Of a stretch of DNA of 64,000 nucleotides, positions 7,657-14,073 are shown piece by piece. Every line of letters starts with the position of its first letter. Within the stretch, counting starts at the first letter, position 1. Origin of the DNA: Brachyspira murdochii DSM 12563 (GTDB lineage: Bacteria > Spirochaetota > Brachyspiria > Brachyspirales > Brachyspiraceae); contig NC_014150.1 in assembly GCF_000092845.1 (NCBI RefSeq), positions 1,946,919 to 2,010,918 on the forward strand, read 5' to 3'. A program made the position numbers and the translations under genes. The notes below the pieces were generated by a model, which saw nothing but the letters and a program-made list of their open reading frames with translations, ran no database searches and was not told the DNA's origin.

Positions 7657-8920
7657 CTTTATATTCCTCTTCTAATTTTTTATTTTCATTATTATTTATA
7701 TTAAAGTCTTGATTGCTCTCATTTTCTGAAGTTTCATAAACTGTTTTTATTGGTCTTATTTGCTGAGAAACGAAATACTCATCTCCGTATTCATCATCTA
7801 CTTCGTTAAGGTTTTCCAGTATCCGCCATTCATTTCTAGTGAGAACACCATTATTTAATTTTATTTGGTTAGCCTGCTGCCTTGTAAGAGTATCGCCTCT
7901 CAAAAGTCCGTCTAAATTAAACTCTATATTATATTTTTTTCTTTCTAAATTATTTAATAAATAGCCATTCAATGCTTTTTCTATACGAACGCACCACGGT
8001 CTTATTGTGTGCGTTACAAACTCTATACTTTGATGTTCTATATTATTATTTGTACTCCTGCTTAAATCACCAATTAAATGTGGAGGTACACGGAACACTC
8101 GGCATATTTCCTCTACTGAAAATCTTCTGCTTTCTAAAAACTGTGCATCTGACAAGTTCATTGTGATAGGGTCTATTTTCATTCCTTCTTCAAGAACAAC
8201 AATACCTTTTTCCCAAGCATCTCTGAAACTTTCTTTGAGATTTTGTTTGGCTTCTTTGCTTAATTGTTGCGGATGCGAAATAATTGGAACTTTTTTAACA
8301 CCATTAGAAAAGAAATCTAATGCAAAATTATCCTGATAAAGTCCAGTAGTTATTTGCTTACGCATCATAGCTATTGGACTGTATCCTATCACTCCGTTCC
8401 ATCCAAGTCCTGCTATATGCATAACTTGAGACGGAGATAAAGTAATTATTTCTCCATCATCTGAATATTCAAACATTTTATTGCCGTTTGAATCTCTATA
8501 TATTTTAATCTTATTTGAATCTATTAGATAAAGTTCTGTTACTCTGTTGAAATTATCCCTTACTACTTCTACAAAGCCGTTGCCTTGAAGAAGTATTTGA
8601 GTGATTAGACTTTCTATAAATGATACTGATGTGCATTCTTCATTAGGAGCGTCATGCAATAATCTATATAAAGAATGATCTTTAGCTTTTATTTTATTAT
8701 TTCCATTTACTTTATATACAAAAAGCGGTAAAGTAGCTATTGTTTCAGCAATAACTCTCACGCATGCAAATACTGTAGAGAAAGTTAAAGCAGTATTTGG
8801 ATTGACTGCTGATAAAGTTTTATCATTTTGAATTGATAAAAAATTACTGCTGTCAATATAGCTGAAATCAGGAAACAGCCATTTTTTTATATAATTCCTT
8901 ATATTTTTTATTACAGACAT
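7643..8920 (-). CDS. Phage portal protein, HK97 family
   Basis: A 425-residue protein with classic HK97 portal phrases: TFSTVFACVRVIAETIATLP, DAPNEECTSVSFIESLI, GNGFVEVVRD, HIAGLGWNGVIGYSPIAMMR, FSVEEICRVFRVPPHLIGDL, and TRQQANQIKLNNGVLTRNEW. The portal dodecamer forms the DNA-packaging channel of the capsid. It is the first gene of the leftward structural operon. No Shine-Dalgarno sequence precedes the ATG at 8920; instead a terminator-like hairpin lies just upstream. The terminase genes, usually its upstream neighbours, point the other way. Confidence 0.95.
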   Translation of the reverse strand: MSVIKNIRNYIKKWLFPDFSYIDSSNFLSIQNDKTLSAVNPNTALTFSTVFACVRVIAETIATLPLFVYKVNGNNKIKAKDHSLYRLLHDAPNEECTSVSFIESLITQILLQGNGFVEVVRDNFNRVTELYLIDSNKIKIYRDSNGNKMFEYSDDGEIITLSPSQVMHIAGLGWNGVIGYSPIAMMRKQITTGLYQDNFALDFFSNGVKKVPIISHPQQLSKEAKQNLKESFRDAWEKGIVVLEEGMKIDPITMNLSDAQFLESRRFSVEEICRVFRVPPHLIGDLSRSTNNNIEHQSIEFVTHTIRPWCVRIEKALNGYLLNNLERKKYNIEFNLDGLLRGDTLTRQQANQIKLNNGVLTRNEWRILENLNEVDDEYGDEYFVSQQIRPIKTVYETSENESNQDFNINNNENKKLEEEYKDASK

Positions 8921-8928
8921 ATATATAT

Positions 8929-8979
8929 AAAAAAAATATAAGGAAATATAAGTTTTATTTTATATTTCCTATTTTTTTA
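8929..8979. terminator. Bidirectional terminator-like hairpin between portal and terminase
   Basis: Perfect 11-bp stem AGGAAATATAA / TTATATTTCCT (8941-8951 and 8960-8970) with an 8-base loop, an A-run on the left and TTTTTTT on the right. It lies between two genes that both read away from it, so it would stop transcription entering either operon from outside, or act as a leader hairpin for portal. Confidence 0.65.
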
Positions 8980-9049
8980 ATGTATTTATAGTCATAAATT
9001 ATTATATTCATTACTATTTAATGAGCATTATTTTTTAATGGAGTCTATT

Positions 9050-9448
9050 ATGCAAAATAAAAATGATAAAAAAAGATATAAAATACAAGCTCCTCCTAAT
9101 TATTTTAATAAATATTCTATAAAAAAATGGAAAGAACTTGCACCTATCTTTGCCGAAAAAAATATGCTCGGACCTGCTGACATATCAGCTTTTGAGCTTT
9201 TATGTCTTCATTACGGCGATGCTATGAATCTTTATGAGGCTATGATTAATGAAGGAGGTTCTATAGCTGGTTATTTATCAGGTAAAAACTCTCAGACTAT
9301 GGGAGAATATTTAGCTTATCATAAAGCTATAACGGCATATACAAAAATGCTTACCGAGTTTGGTTTAACTCCTGCTTCAAAAAAGAAAGTACCATATCCT
9401 GAAACTATAGAAGAGGATGATCCGCTTGAAAAAATGATAAATGGTTAA
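9050..9448 (+). CDS. Terminase small subunit (P27 family)
   Basis: 132 residues from the ATG at 9050. An ATG at 9038 is in frame but it overlaps the TGGAG ribosome binding site (9039-9043) that serves 9050. The protein has the P27-type helical layout: PNYFNKYSIKKWKELAPIFA, then FELLCLHYGDAMNLYEAM, and YLAYHKAITAYTKMLTEFGL followed by TPASKKK. P27 small terminases recognise phage DNA and load it on the large subunit, whose gene follows 8 bases downstream. Confidence 0.87.
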   Translation: MQNKNDKKRYKIQAPPNYFNKYSIKKWKELAPIFAEKNMLGPADISAFELLCLHYGDAMNLYEAMINEGGSIAGYLSGKNSQTMGEYLAYHKAITAYTKMLTEFGLTPASKKKVPYPETIEEDDPLEKMING

Positions 9449-9456
9449 ATAATATA

Positions 9457-11229
9457 ATGTATACCTATGAAGAATATATCAATAAAGTTATAAATAAAGA
9501 ATTGCCAGTGTGTCAAGCTGCTTTTTTATCTGTAAAAAGGCATTTGGACGATATAGAAAAATCAAAAAATAATGATTATCCTTTTTATTTTGATGATAAT
9601 GAAGCTAAACGTCCTATCATGTTTATACAATCTTTAGTACATACAAAAGGAGAATGGGCAAATCATAATATTATACTAGAGCCTTGGGAACAGTTTATAA
9701 TAGCAAGTATATTCGGATGGAGAAGAAAGGAAAATAAACTCAGACGTTACAAAAAAGCATACGTTCAAGTGAGCAGGAAAAATGGAAAAACTACTTTTGC
9801 ATCTGGCATTGGTAATTATTGTTTTTTCTGCGACAGTCCTGCAGAGGCTGGAGTTGAAATATATTATATAGCTACTAAAAAAGATCAAGCGAAAATTGCA
9901 TGGAGCGAAAGCGAAAGGCAAATAAGAAAAGCAAAAGCTCTTAATAAAGAAGCGATTACATATAAACAAACTTCTACAATTACAAAGAAAAAAGATACTG
10001 CATCAAAATCCAAACCGCTTGGACAGGACAGCAACACTGAAGACGGATTAAATCCTCATTTAGTGATAGTAGATGAGTACCATGCACATCCTGATAATGA
10101 ACTACTAAATGTTCTTGAATCTGGAATGGGAGCTAGAAGGCAGCCGCTTGTATTTATAATTACTACTGCTGGTTTTGATAAATCTTCAGTGTGTTTTTCT
10201 GAATATGAATATGCAAAGCAAATATTAAAAGGTTCATTAAATAATGATGAATACTTTACAATAATATATGAGCCTGACAACATCAATGATATTTGGGTAT
10301 TTATGTCCGAATATAAAGAAAAATTAAATAAAAATGAAGATGTTTCTAAGCAGGAAGAATTAATAAATAAAATTATTTTTCAAGCTAATCCTAATATAAA
10401 TGTTTCTGTAAAAGACAGTTATCTCAAATCTAGGCTTTTAGAAGGGCTAGATAAACCTATTCAAAGAACTGATATACTTACAAAAAACTTGAATGTTTGG
10501 ACACAGGCTAGTGAAGTTTGGATATCTTCTGACAGATGGATTAAATCTTATTCACATCAAAATATAAATATAAATGAATTAAAAGGCAGGAAAGCCTGCA
10601 TCGGTTTGGATTTAGCAACTACAAGAGATATAGCAGCTTATGTTTTATGTTTTGATTCTATTGATAATGGTCCGTATATACTTCTGCCTCGCTTCTTTAT
10701 GCCTAAAGAAAATATAAGGCAGCGTTCTAAAGAAGACAGAGTGCCTTATGAATTATGGGCTTCGCAAGGTTTAATTACTTTAACAAGCGGTGATATAATA
10801 GATTTTGATGTTATAGAATCCTCAATACTAAATGATGCGAAAGATTTTGAAATTATAGAAATAGCTTATGACCCTTGGAAAGCTATTGAAATAGTAACAC
10901 ACTTAGAAAGTGAGGGCTTCAAAATGGAACAGGTTAGGCAATCTTTTGCAGTCGGCGGTTTATCTGAAGGAACTTCTTTATTTGAAAAAACTATAGATGA
11001 ACGAAAACTCCTTCATGGTAATAATGCAGTTCTTAATTGGATGATAAGCTGCTGTGAAGTAAAAACGGATGGGAGGGATAATTATTTGCCTGTAAAACCT
11101 GACAGAAGAAGATCATATAAAAGAATAGATGGTGTTGTAGCCTCCATTATGGCTCTTCATAGAGTGATTAAAAATCATTTTGAAGATACTAAAAGTATTT
11201 ATGAAACTGAAGGCGTTTTTACATTATAA
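9457..11229 (+). CDS. Terminase large subunit (DNA packaging ATPase-nuclease)
   Basis: 590 residues, the usual length of TerL. The Walker A-like P-loop SRKNGKTT is at about residues 106-113 and Walker B HLVIVDEYHAH with catalytic Glu near 207. The C-terminal RNase H-like nuclease shows CIGLDLATTRDIAAYVLC (about 383-400), AYDPWKAIEI, and DGVVASIMALHR near 560, supplying the acidic metal ligands. It pumps DNA into the prohead through the portal and cuts concatemers. It follows the small subunit on the plus strand. Its strand is opposite to portal, which is unusual. Confidence 0.95.
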   Translation: MYTYEEYINKVINKELPVCQAAFLSVKRHLDDIEKSKNNDYPFYFDDNEAKRPIMFIQSLVHTKGEWANHNIILEPWEQFIIASIFGWRRKENKLRRYKKAYVQVSRKNGKTTFASGIGNYCFFCDSPAEAGVEIYYIATKKDQAKIAWSESERQIRKAKALNKEAITYKQTSTITKKKDTASKSKPLGQDSNTEDGLNPHLVIVDEYHAHPDNELLNVLESGMGARRQPLVFIITTAGFDKSSVCFSEYEYAKQILKGSLNNDEYFTIIYEPDNINDIWVFMSEYKEKLNKNEDVSKQEELINKIIFQANPNINVSVKDSYLKSRLLEGLDKPIQRTDILTKNLNVWTQASEVWISSDRWIKSYSHQNININELKGRKACIGLDLATTRDIAAYVLCFDSIDNGPYILLPRFFMPKENIRQRSKEDRVPYELWASQGLITLTSGDIIDFDVIESSILNDAKDFEIIEIAYDPWKAIEIVTHLESEGFKMEQVRQSFAVGGLSEGTSLFEKTIDERKLLHGNNAVLNWMISCCEVKTDGRDNYLPVKPDRRRSYKRIDGVVASIMALHRVIKNHFEDTKSIYETEGVFTL

Positions 11230-11409
11230 TAATATCACTAATTTTATAAGTACCCCCTAATAAAAAAATTATCGCCATGCACAAAAGACTCCCCACTCGT
11301 TGCACCGATTGAAAGCCTGTAGAGATTTTCCCCACCCCCCGCCAAGCAAATATAAATCACTTATAATTTTGTTAAAGAAAAAAAGTTATTAATTTTAATT
11401 GAAAAATAG
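11230..11409. other. Intergenic segment with short G/C-rich tracts; no gene seen
   Basis: 180 bases after terL containing TACCCCCTAA and CCCCACCCCCCGCC tracts, unusual in this AT-rich sequence. I see no ORF with a ribosome binding site and no clear hairpin with a T-run. It leads into the promoter at 11410. Confidence 0.5.
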
Positions 11410-11437
11410 TTGACATTTTTTCAAGATATGCTATAAT
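11410..11437 (+). promoter_or_regulatory. Consensus sigma-70 promoter for small hydrophobic peptide 1
   Basis: TTGACA (11410-11415), 16-base spacer, TATAAT (11432-11437), with a TGC just before the -10 (extended -10). Transcription should start near 11444, giving a short leader before the AAGGAGG ribosome binding site at 11456-11462. This is one of the best promoter matches in the window. Confidence 0.85.
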
Positions 11438-11470
11438 ATAATTAATCCTAGATAAAAGGAGGAAATAATT

Positions 11471-11557
11471 ATGGAAGTCTTAACTTTCATAGCTACAATT
11501 ATTGATATAATGACCCTTATCGTAATTGTGGTTAAGCTGATAAAGATTAAAAAATAA
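11471..11557 (+). CDS. 28-residue hydrophobic peptide 1, candidate type I toxin
   Basis: The frame starts at ATG 11471 behind a perfect AAGGAGG site with 8-base spacing. The peptide begins MEVLTFIATIIDIMTLIV and ends VVKLIKIKK: one membrane-spanning helix followed by a basic tail. Size, strong ribosome binding site, strong promoter, sequestered start codon and an opposing promoter downstream all match prophage type I toxins such as TxpA/BsrE/BsrG of Bacillus and holin-like toxin peptides. No homology search was possible. It could instead be a small phage membrane peptide of other function. It lies right after terL in the accessory segment. Confidence 0.65.
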   Translation: MEVLTFIATIIDIMTLIVIVVKLIKIKK

Positions 11558-11614
11558 TTTTTATTAGCTTACGAAAGGGAGCTGAGTTTGCCGACTTGGC
11601 TCCTGACTTCCATA
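11545..11614 (-). ncRNA. Candidate antisense RNA (type I antitoxin)
   Basis: From the minus-strand promoter at 11621-11648 a transcript would start near 11614. It would run leftward through the inverse of the hairpin at 11579-11603 and over the end of peptide 1. It would pair perfectly with the 3' arm of the toxin mRNA. An A/T-rich AAAAATTATTTTTT stretch (11549-11562, read on the minus strand) could be its 3' end. The length of about 70 nt is inferred; nothing shows the RNA exists beyond the promoter and the fold. Confidence 0.5.
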
Positions 11615-11620
11615 GTTATT

Positions 11621-11648
11621 ATTATATATATAATATAGGAGTTGTCAA
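11621..11648 (-). promoter_or_regulatory. Consensus promoter facing peptide 1 (antisense)
   Basis: Read on the minus strand: TTGACA (11648-11643), 16 bases, TATAAT (11626-11621), both hexamers perfect. It faces the peptide 1 promoter and overlaps the ribosome binding site region of peptide 2. Two perfect promoters converging on a 28-codon frame within 240 bp is hard to explain without an antisense RNA. Confidence 0.75.
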
Positions 11649-11660
11649 GATGTTAACAAC
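11641..11660. promoter_or_regulatory. Operator-like inverted repeat at the peptide 2 start
   Basis: GTTGTCAA GATG TTAACAAC, 7 of 8 arm positions complementary. It overlaps the -35 box of the antisense promoter and the start codon of peptide 2. A closely similar palindrome lies at 22033-22057. A repressor binding here could control the antisense RNA. Confidence 0.45.
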
Positions 11661-11739
11661 TATAAATGCAATATTATCTTTAGTATCATTATCACTTAAT
11701 ATAGCAGTTTTAGTTCTTTTATTTAAAAGAGGTAATTAA
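11650..11739 (+). CDS. 29-residue hydrophobic peptide 2
   Basis: ATG at 11650 is preceded by AGGAG (11637-11641) at 8 bases. The peptide begins MLTTINAILSLVSLSLNI and ends AVLVLLFKRGN: one transmembrane helix and a short basic end, the same plan as peptide 1. Its stop TAA shares a base with the ATG of the next gene (TAATG at 11737-11741), so translation of the RHH protein is probably coupled to it. Function unknown; a second toxin-like peptide or a translational leader are both possible. Confidence 0.6.
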   Translation: MLTTINAILSLVSLSLNIAVLVLLFKRGN

Positions 11740-11945
11740 TGGATAATAAAAAAAATACTCATGGTGGTGCTAGAATTGGAGCTGGCAGAAAAAAGAAAGA
11801 TGATAAGGATAAAAAGCCTAGCTATAGAATATCTTTTAGATTAAATGAAGAAGAAAATAAAATGCTTGAAGAAGCCGCAAAAAAAGAAGGAATGAGCATA
11901 GGACAATATGCTAGAAAATGTGCTTTGGAGAAATTTAAAATATAA
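11739..11945 (+). CDS. Ribbon-helix-helix DNA-binding protein
   Basis: A 68-residue protein. The N-terminus carries the basic GGARIGAGRKKKD motif common in RHH/plasmid-type regulators. Residues about 29-66 (SYRISFRLNEEENKMLEEAA, then KKEGMSIGQYARKCALEKF) form the strand-helix-helix unit. It probably represses the surrounding module; palindromes at 11641 and 11973 are candidate sites. It is coupled to peptide 2 upstream and lies 63 bases before the GHKL-nuclease gene. Confidence 0.75.
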   Translation: MDNKKNTHGGARIGAGRKKKDDKDKKPSYRISFRLNEEENKMLEEAAKKEGMSIGQYARKCALEKFKI

Positions 11946-11972
11946 CAAATAAATAATTTATATATATTAGGT

Positions 11973-11998
11973 GTTGCGATAATAAAGGTTATCGTATT
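11973..11998. repeat. Palindrome at left edge of the two-gene nuclease cassette
   Basis: GTTGCGATAA TAAAGG TTATCG followed by TATT: 6 to 8 pairs of an inverted repeat whose left arm is identical to the perfect palindrome at 15973-15998. It lies in the leader of the GHKL-nuclease gene. Confidence 0.6.
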
Positions 11999-12008
11999 GG
12001 AATTCATT

Positions 12009-14027
12009 ATGTATGTAAAAAAAGAAAGTAAATTAATAAAAGTAAATGGAAGATTAATAACAAATTCTTTAGTAGATAAAAGCAATACTTTTTTAGCTTT
12101 ATGTGAACTTATAAATAATTCTATTCAAGCATCTGCAAATAATATAGAAATAAATATGACATCTGATTCTGAAGGTGAAATGATAAAAGATAGTATAACT
12201 TCTTTATCAATAAAAGACGATGGAGAAGGTGTATCTCTTAGTGATTTTCAAAAGAAAATATTAGAAATAGCTACAGACATAAAACCTAAAGGAAAAGGAA
12301 CAGGAAGATTTTCAGTCTTTCAATTTGGTAAAACTGCTTATTTTGAAACAGTTTCTTATGATAAAATTTTAAATAATTATACAAAGACATCATGTACATT
12401 AAATTTAAATGAACTTCAAAATGGATATATAGATAAAGAAGTAGAACTTGAAAGTTATATTTTTAATTCAAAAAAGGATACATATTTTTTTATAGAAGTA
12501 AGAGACATATTTACTAAAGATTATGAAAATTATAACAGTAGAAAACATAAAATTTGTGATGCATTAAAAACAGAAAATATAGGTTTATCATTATTTACTA
12601 TGTATCCTATAGAAATGTTAGATAAAAATATTCAATTTTTTGTAAATGGTATAAAAATTGATACTAAAAACTATCAGTTGGATAGAAACAAATTTGAAAG
12701 ACAATATAACGATTATTCAATAGAATATGATGTTATAGAACATAAGTCTAAAAAAAAGAAAGAAGAAAAAGTACTTTGTATAAGAACTGAAAATAACAAT
12801 ATAAAAAATATATTAAATTATTTTGATATAGAAATGGATATACCTTATAAAGAAAAATCGGAAGTTAGTTGGCATATATATGTGGATTCTGAATACATAG
12901 ATAAAAATGTAGAATCATTTGAAAATATAGATTTAAAGGATATGAATATTGATGTAAAAAATTTTTTAAATCAAATAGAAACAGATATCAAAAATTTTTT
13001 CTTAAATAATTATGAAGAATATTTTAATTTTAGAGATAAACTAATAAAAAATGATAACTATCCATATAAAAACAATATTAGTTCATCTAAAAGTAAAGAA
13101 ATAGCATTTATACAAATAGCGTATTCTATAGAAGATAAATATAAATTATTGTCATCTAATAATAAAGATTTGATGAAAATTATTTATCCATTATTAGATG
13201 GTTGTTTAGATAATCCAAATTTAAAAAAAATAATTAATAGTATTAATACGCTAAAAAAAGAACACATCAAACAATTTGAAGAATTAATAGATAAAACAGA
13301 ATTAGATGAAGTTATAACTTTTTCTGATAATGTTGCTAATAAAATGGCATTTTTAGATTTTTTACATGAAATTAATTATAGTGATGATATATCTAAATAT
13401 ATATTAGAACGTAAACAGTTACATAAAGTACTAGAGAAAAATTTATGGATATTTGGAGAACAATATATTTATAGTAGTGCTATAATAGAAAGTGATACTA
13501 ATTTAGGAAAAAATTTAGAACGATTACGAGCAAATATTATGAAAAATAATTGTGAAGAGTTTGATGAAATAAAATCAGATGATAATATAACAAAAATAAC
13601 AGATTTATTCTTTTATTCAGACTTTAAATTTAATAAAAAACATGAGGTATTAGTTGTAGAATTAAAGAGACCTAGTGTTAAATTGGGTAATAAAGAAATT
13701 GAACAAGTAAAAAGATATGGATCTGAGATATCAAAATCCAGTAGTATAAGTAAACAAAATGTAAATTTTAAAATCATATTAATAGGTTCAAGTATTAATG
13801 AAGATGATGCAATATATATAAGCAATAATGAACCATTATATAAAACAGGAAATATTGAAATATGGGTAATGAACTGGGCTGATTTAATAAAAGAAAATAG
13901 AGATAAATTAACTTATATGAGTAATGAAATAAAAGTTAAAGATAATTATATATTAAATAATATTGAAAAAAAATATCCTGAAATAAACTTCAATAATATT
14001 AAATTGAAGTTAAATGTGAAAAAATAA
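12009..14027 (+). CDS. GHKL ATPase fused to a Shedu/DUF4263-like PD-(D/E)XK nuclease; candidate anti-phage protein
   Basis: 672 residues from ATG 12009 (GGAA 6 bases upstream; an in-frame TTG at 11997 is less likely). The N-terminal Bergerat fold shows the N-box LCELINNSIQA (Glu33, Asn36), DDGEG (residues 70-74) and KGKGTGRFS (94-102). The middle part is Lys/Asn-rich and alpha-helical. The C-terminus has LWIFGEQYIYSSA, then KITDLFFYSDF (Asp532) and VLVVELKRPSVKLG (Glu551, Lys553) followed by IEQVKRYGSE, the pattern of DUF4263/Shedu nucleases. An ATP-gated nuclease guarding the lysogen is the likely role. Its codons are even more AT-rich than the phage genes. Function is inferred from domains. 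Confidence 0.7.
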   Translation: MYVKKESKLIKVNGRLITNSLVDKSNTFLALCELINNSIQASANNIEINMTSDSEGEMIKDSITSLSIKDDGEGVSLSDFQKKILEIATDIKPKGKGTGRFSVFQFGKTAYFETVSYDKILNNYTKTSCTLNLNELQNGYIDKEVELESYIFNSKKDTYFFIEVRDIFTKDYENYNSRKHKICDALKTENIGLSLFTMYPIEMLDKNIQFFVNGIKIDTKNYQLDRNKFERQYNDYSIEYDVIEHKSKKKKEEKVLCIRTENNNIKNILNYFDIEMDIPYKEKSEVSWHIYVDSEYIDKNVESFENIDLKDMNIDVKNFLNQIETDIKNFFLNNYEEYFNFRDKLIKNDNYPYKNNISSSKSKEIAFIQIAYSIEDKYKLLSSNNKDLMKIIYPLLDGCLDNPNLKKIINSINTLKKEHIKQFEELIDKTELDEVITFSDNVANKMAFLDFLHEINYSDDISKYILERKQLHKVLEKNLWIFGEQYIYSSAIIESDTNLGKNLERLRANIMKNNCEEFDEIKSDDNITKITDLFFYSDFKFNKKHEVLVVELKRPSVKLGNKEIEQVKRYGSEISKSSSISKQNVNFKIILIGSSINEDDAIYISNNEPLYKTGNIEIWVMNWADLIKENRDKLTYMSNEIKVKDNYILNNIEKKYPEINFNNIKLKLNVKK

Positions 14028-14073
14028 TTATTAATTATATATTAATATAAAATAAATATTTTGGGAATACATT

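Larger units (their letters stand above)
11464..11620 (+). promoter_or_regulatory. Long-range mRNA helix that would sequester the peptide 1 start codon
   Basis: AATAATTATGGAAGTC (11464-11479), which contains the peptide 1 start codon, is complementary to GACTTCCATAGTTATT (11605-11620): 16 pairs with a single G-U wobble. Directly inside the 3' arm lies a second stem, GGAGCTGAGT / ACTTGGCTCC (11579-11603) with two wobble pairs and loop TTGCCG. Start-site occlusion by the 3' part of the message is a known feature of type I toxin mRNAs. Confidence 0.7.

Noticed and set aside
11471-11557. Peptide 1 as a phage holin
   Set aside because: 28 residues is shorter than known holins, no endolysin gene lies nearby, and holins do not need a sequestered start with an antisense promoter. 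Not fully excluded.
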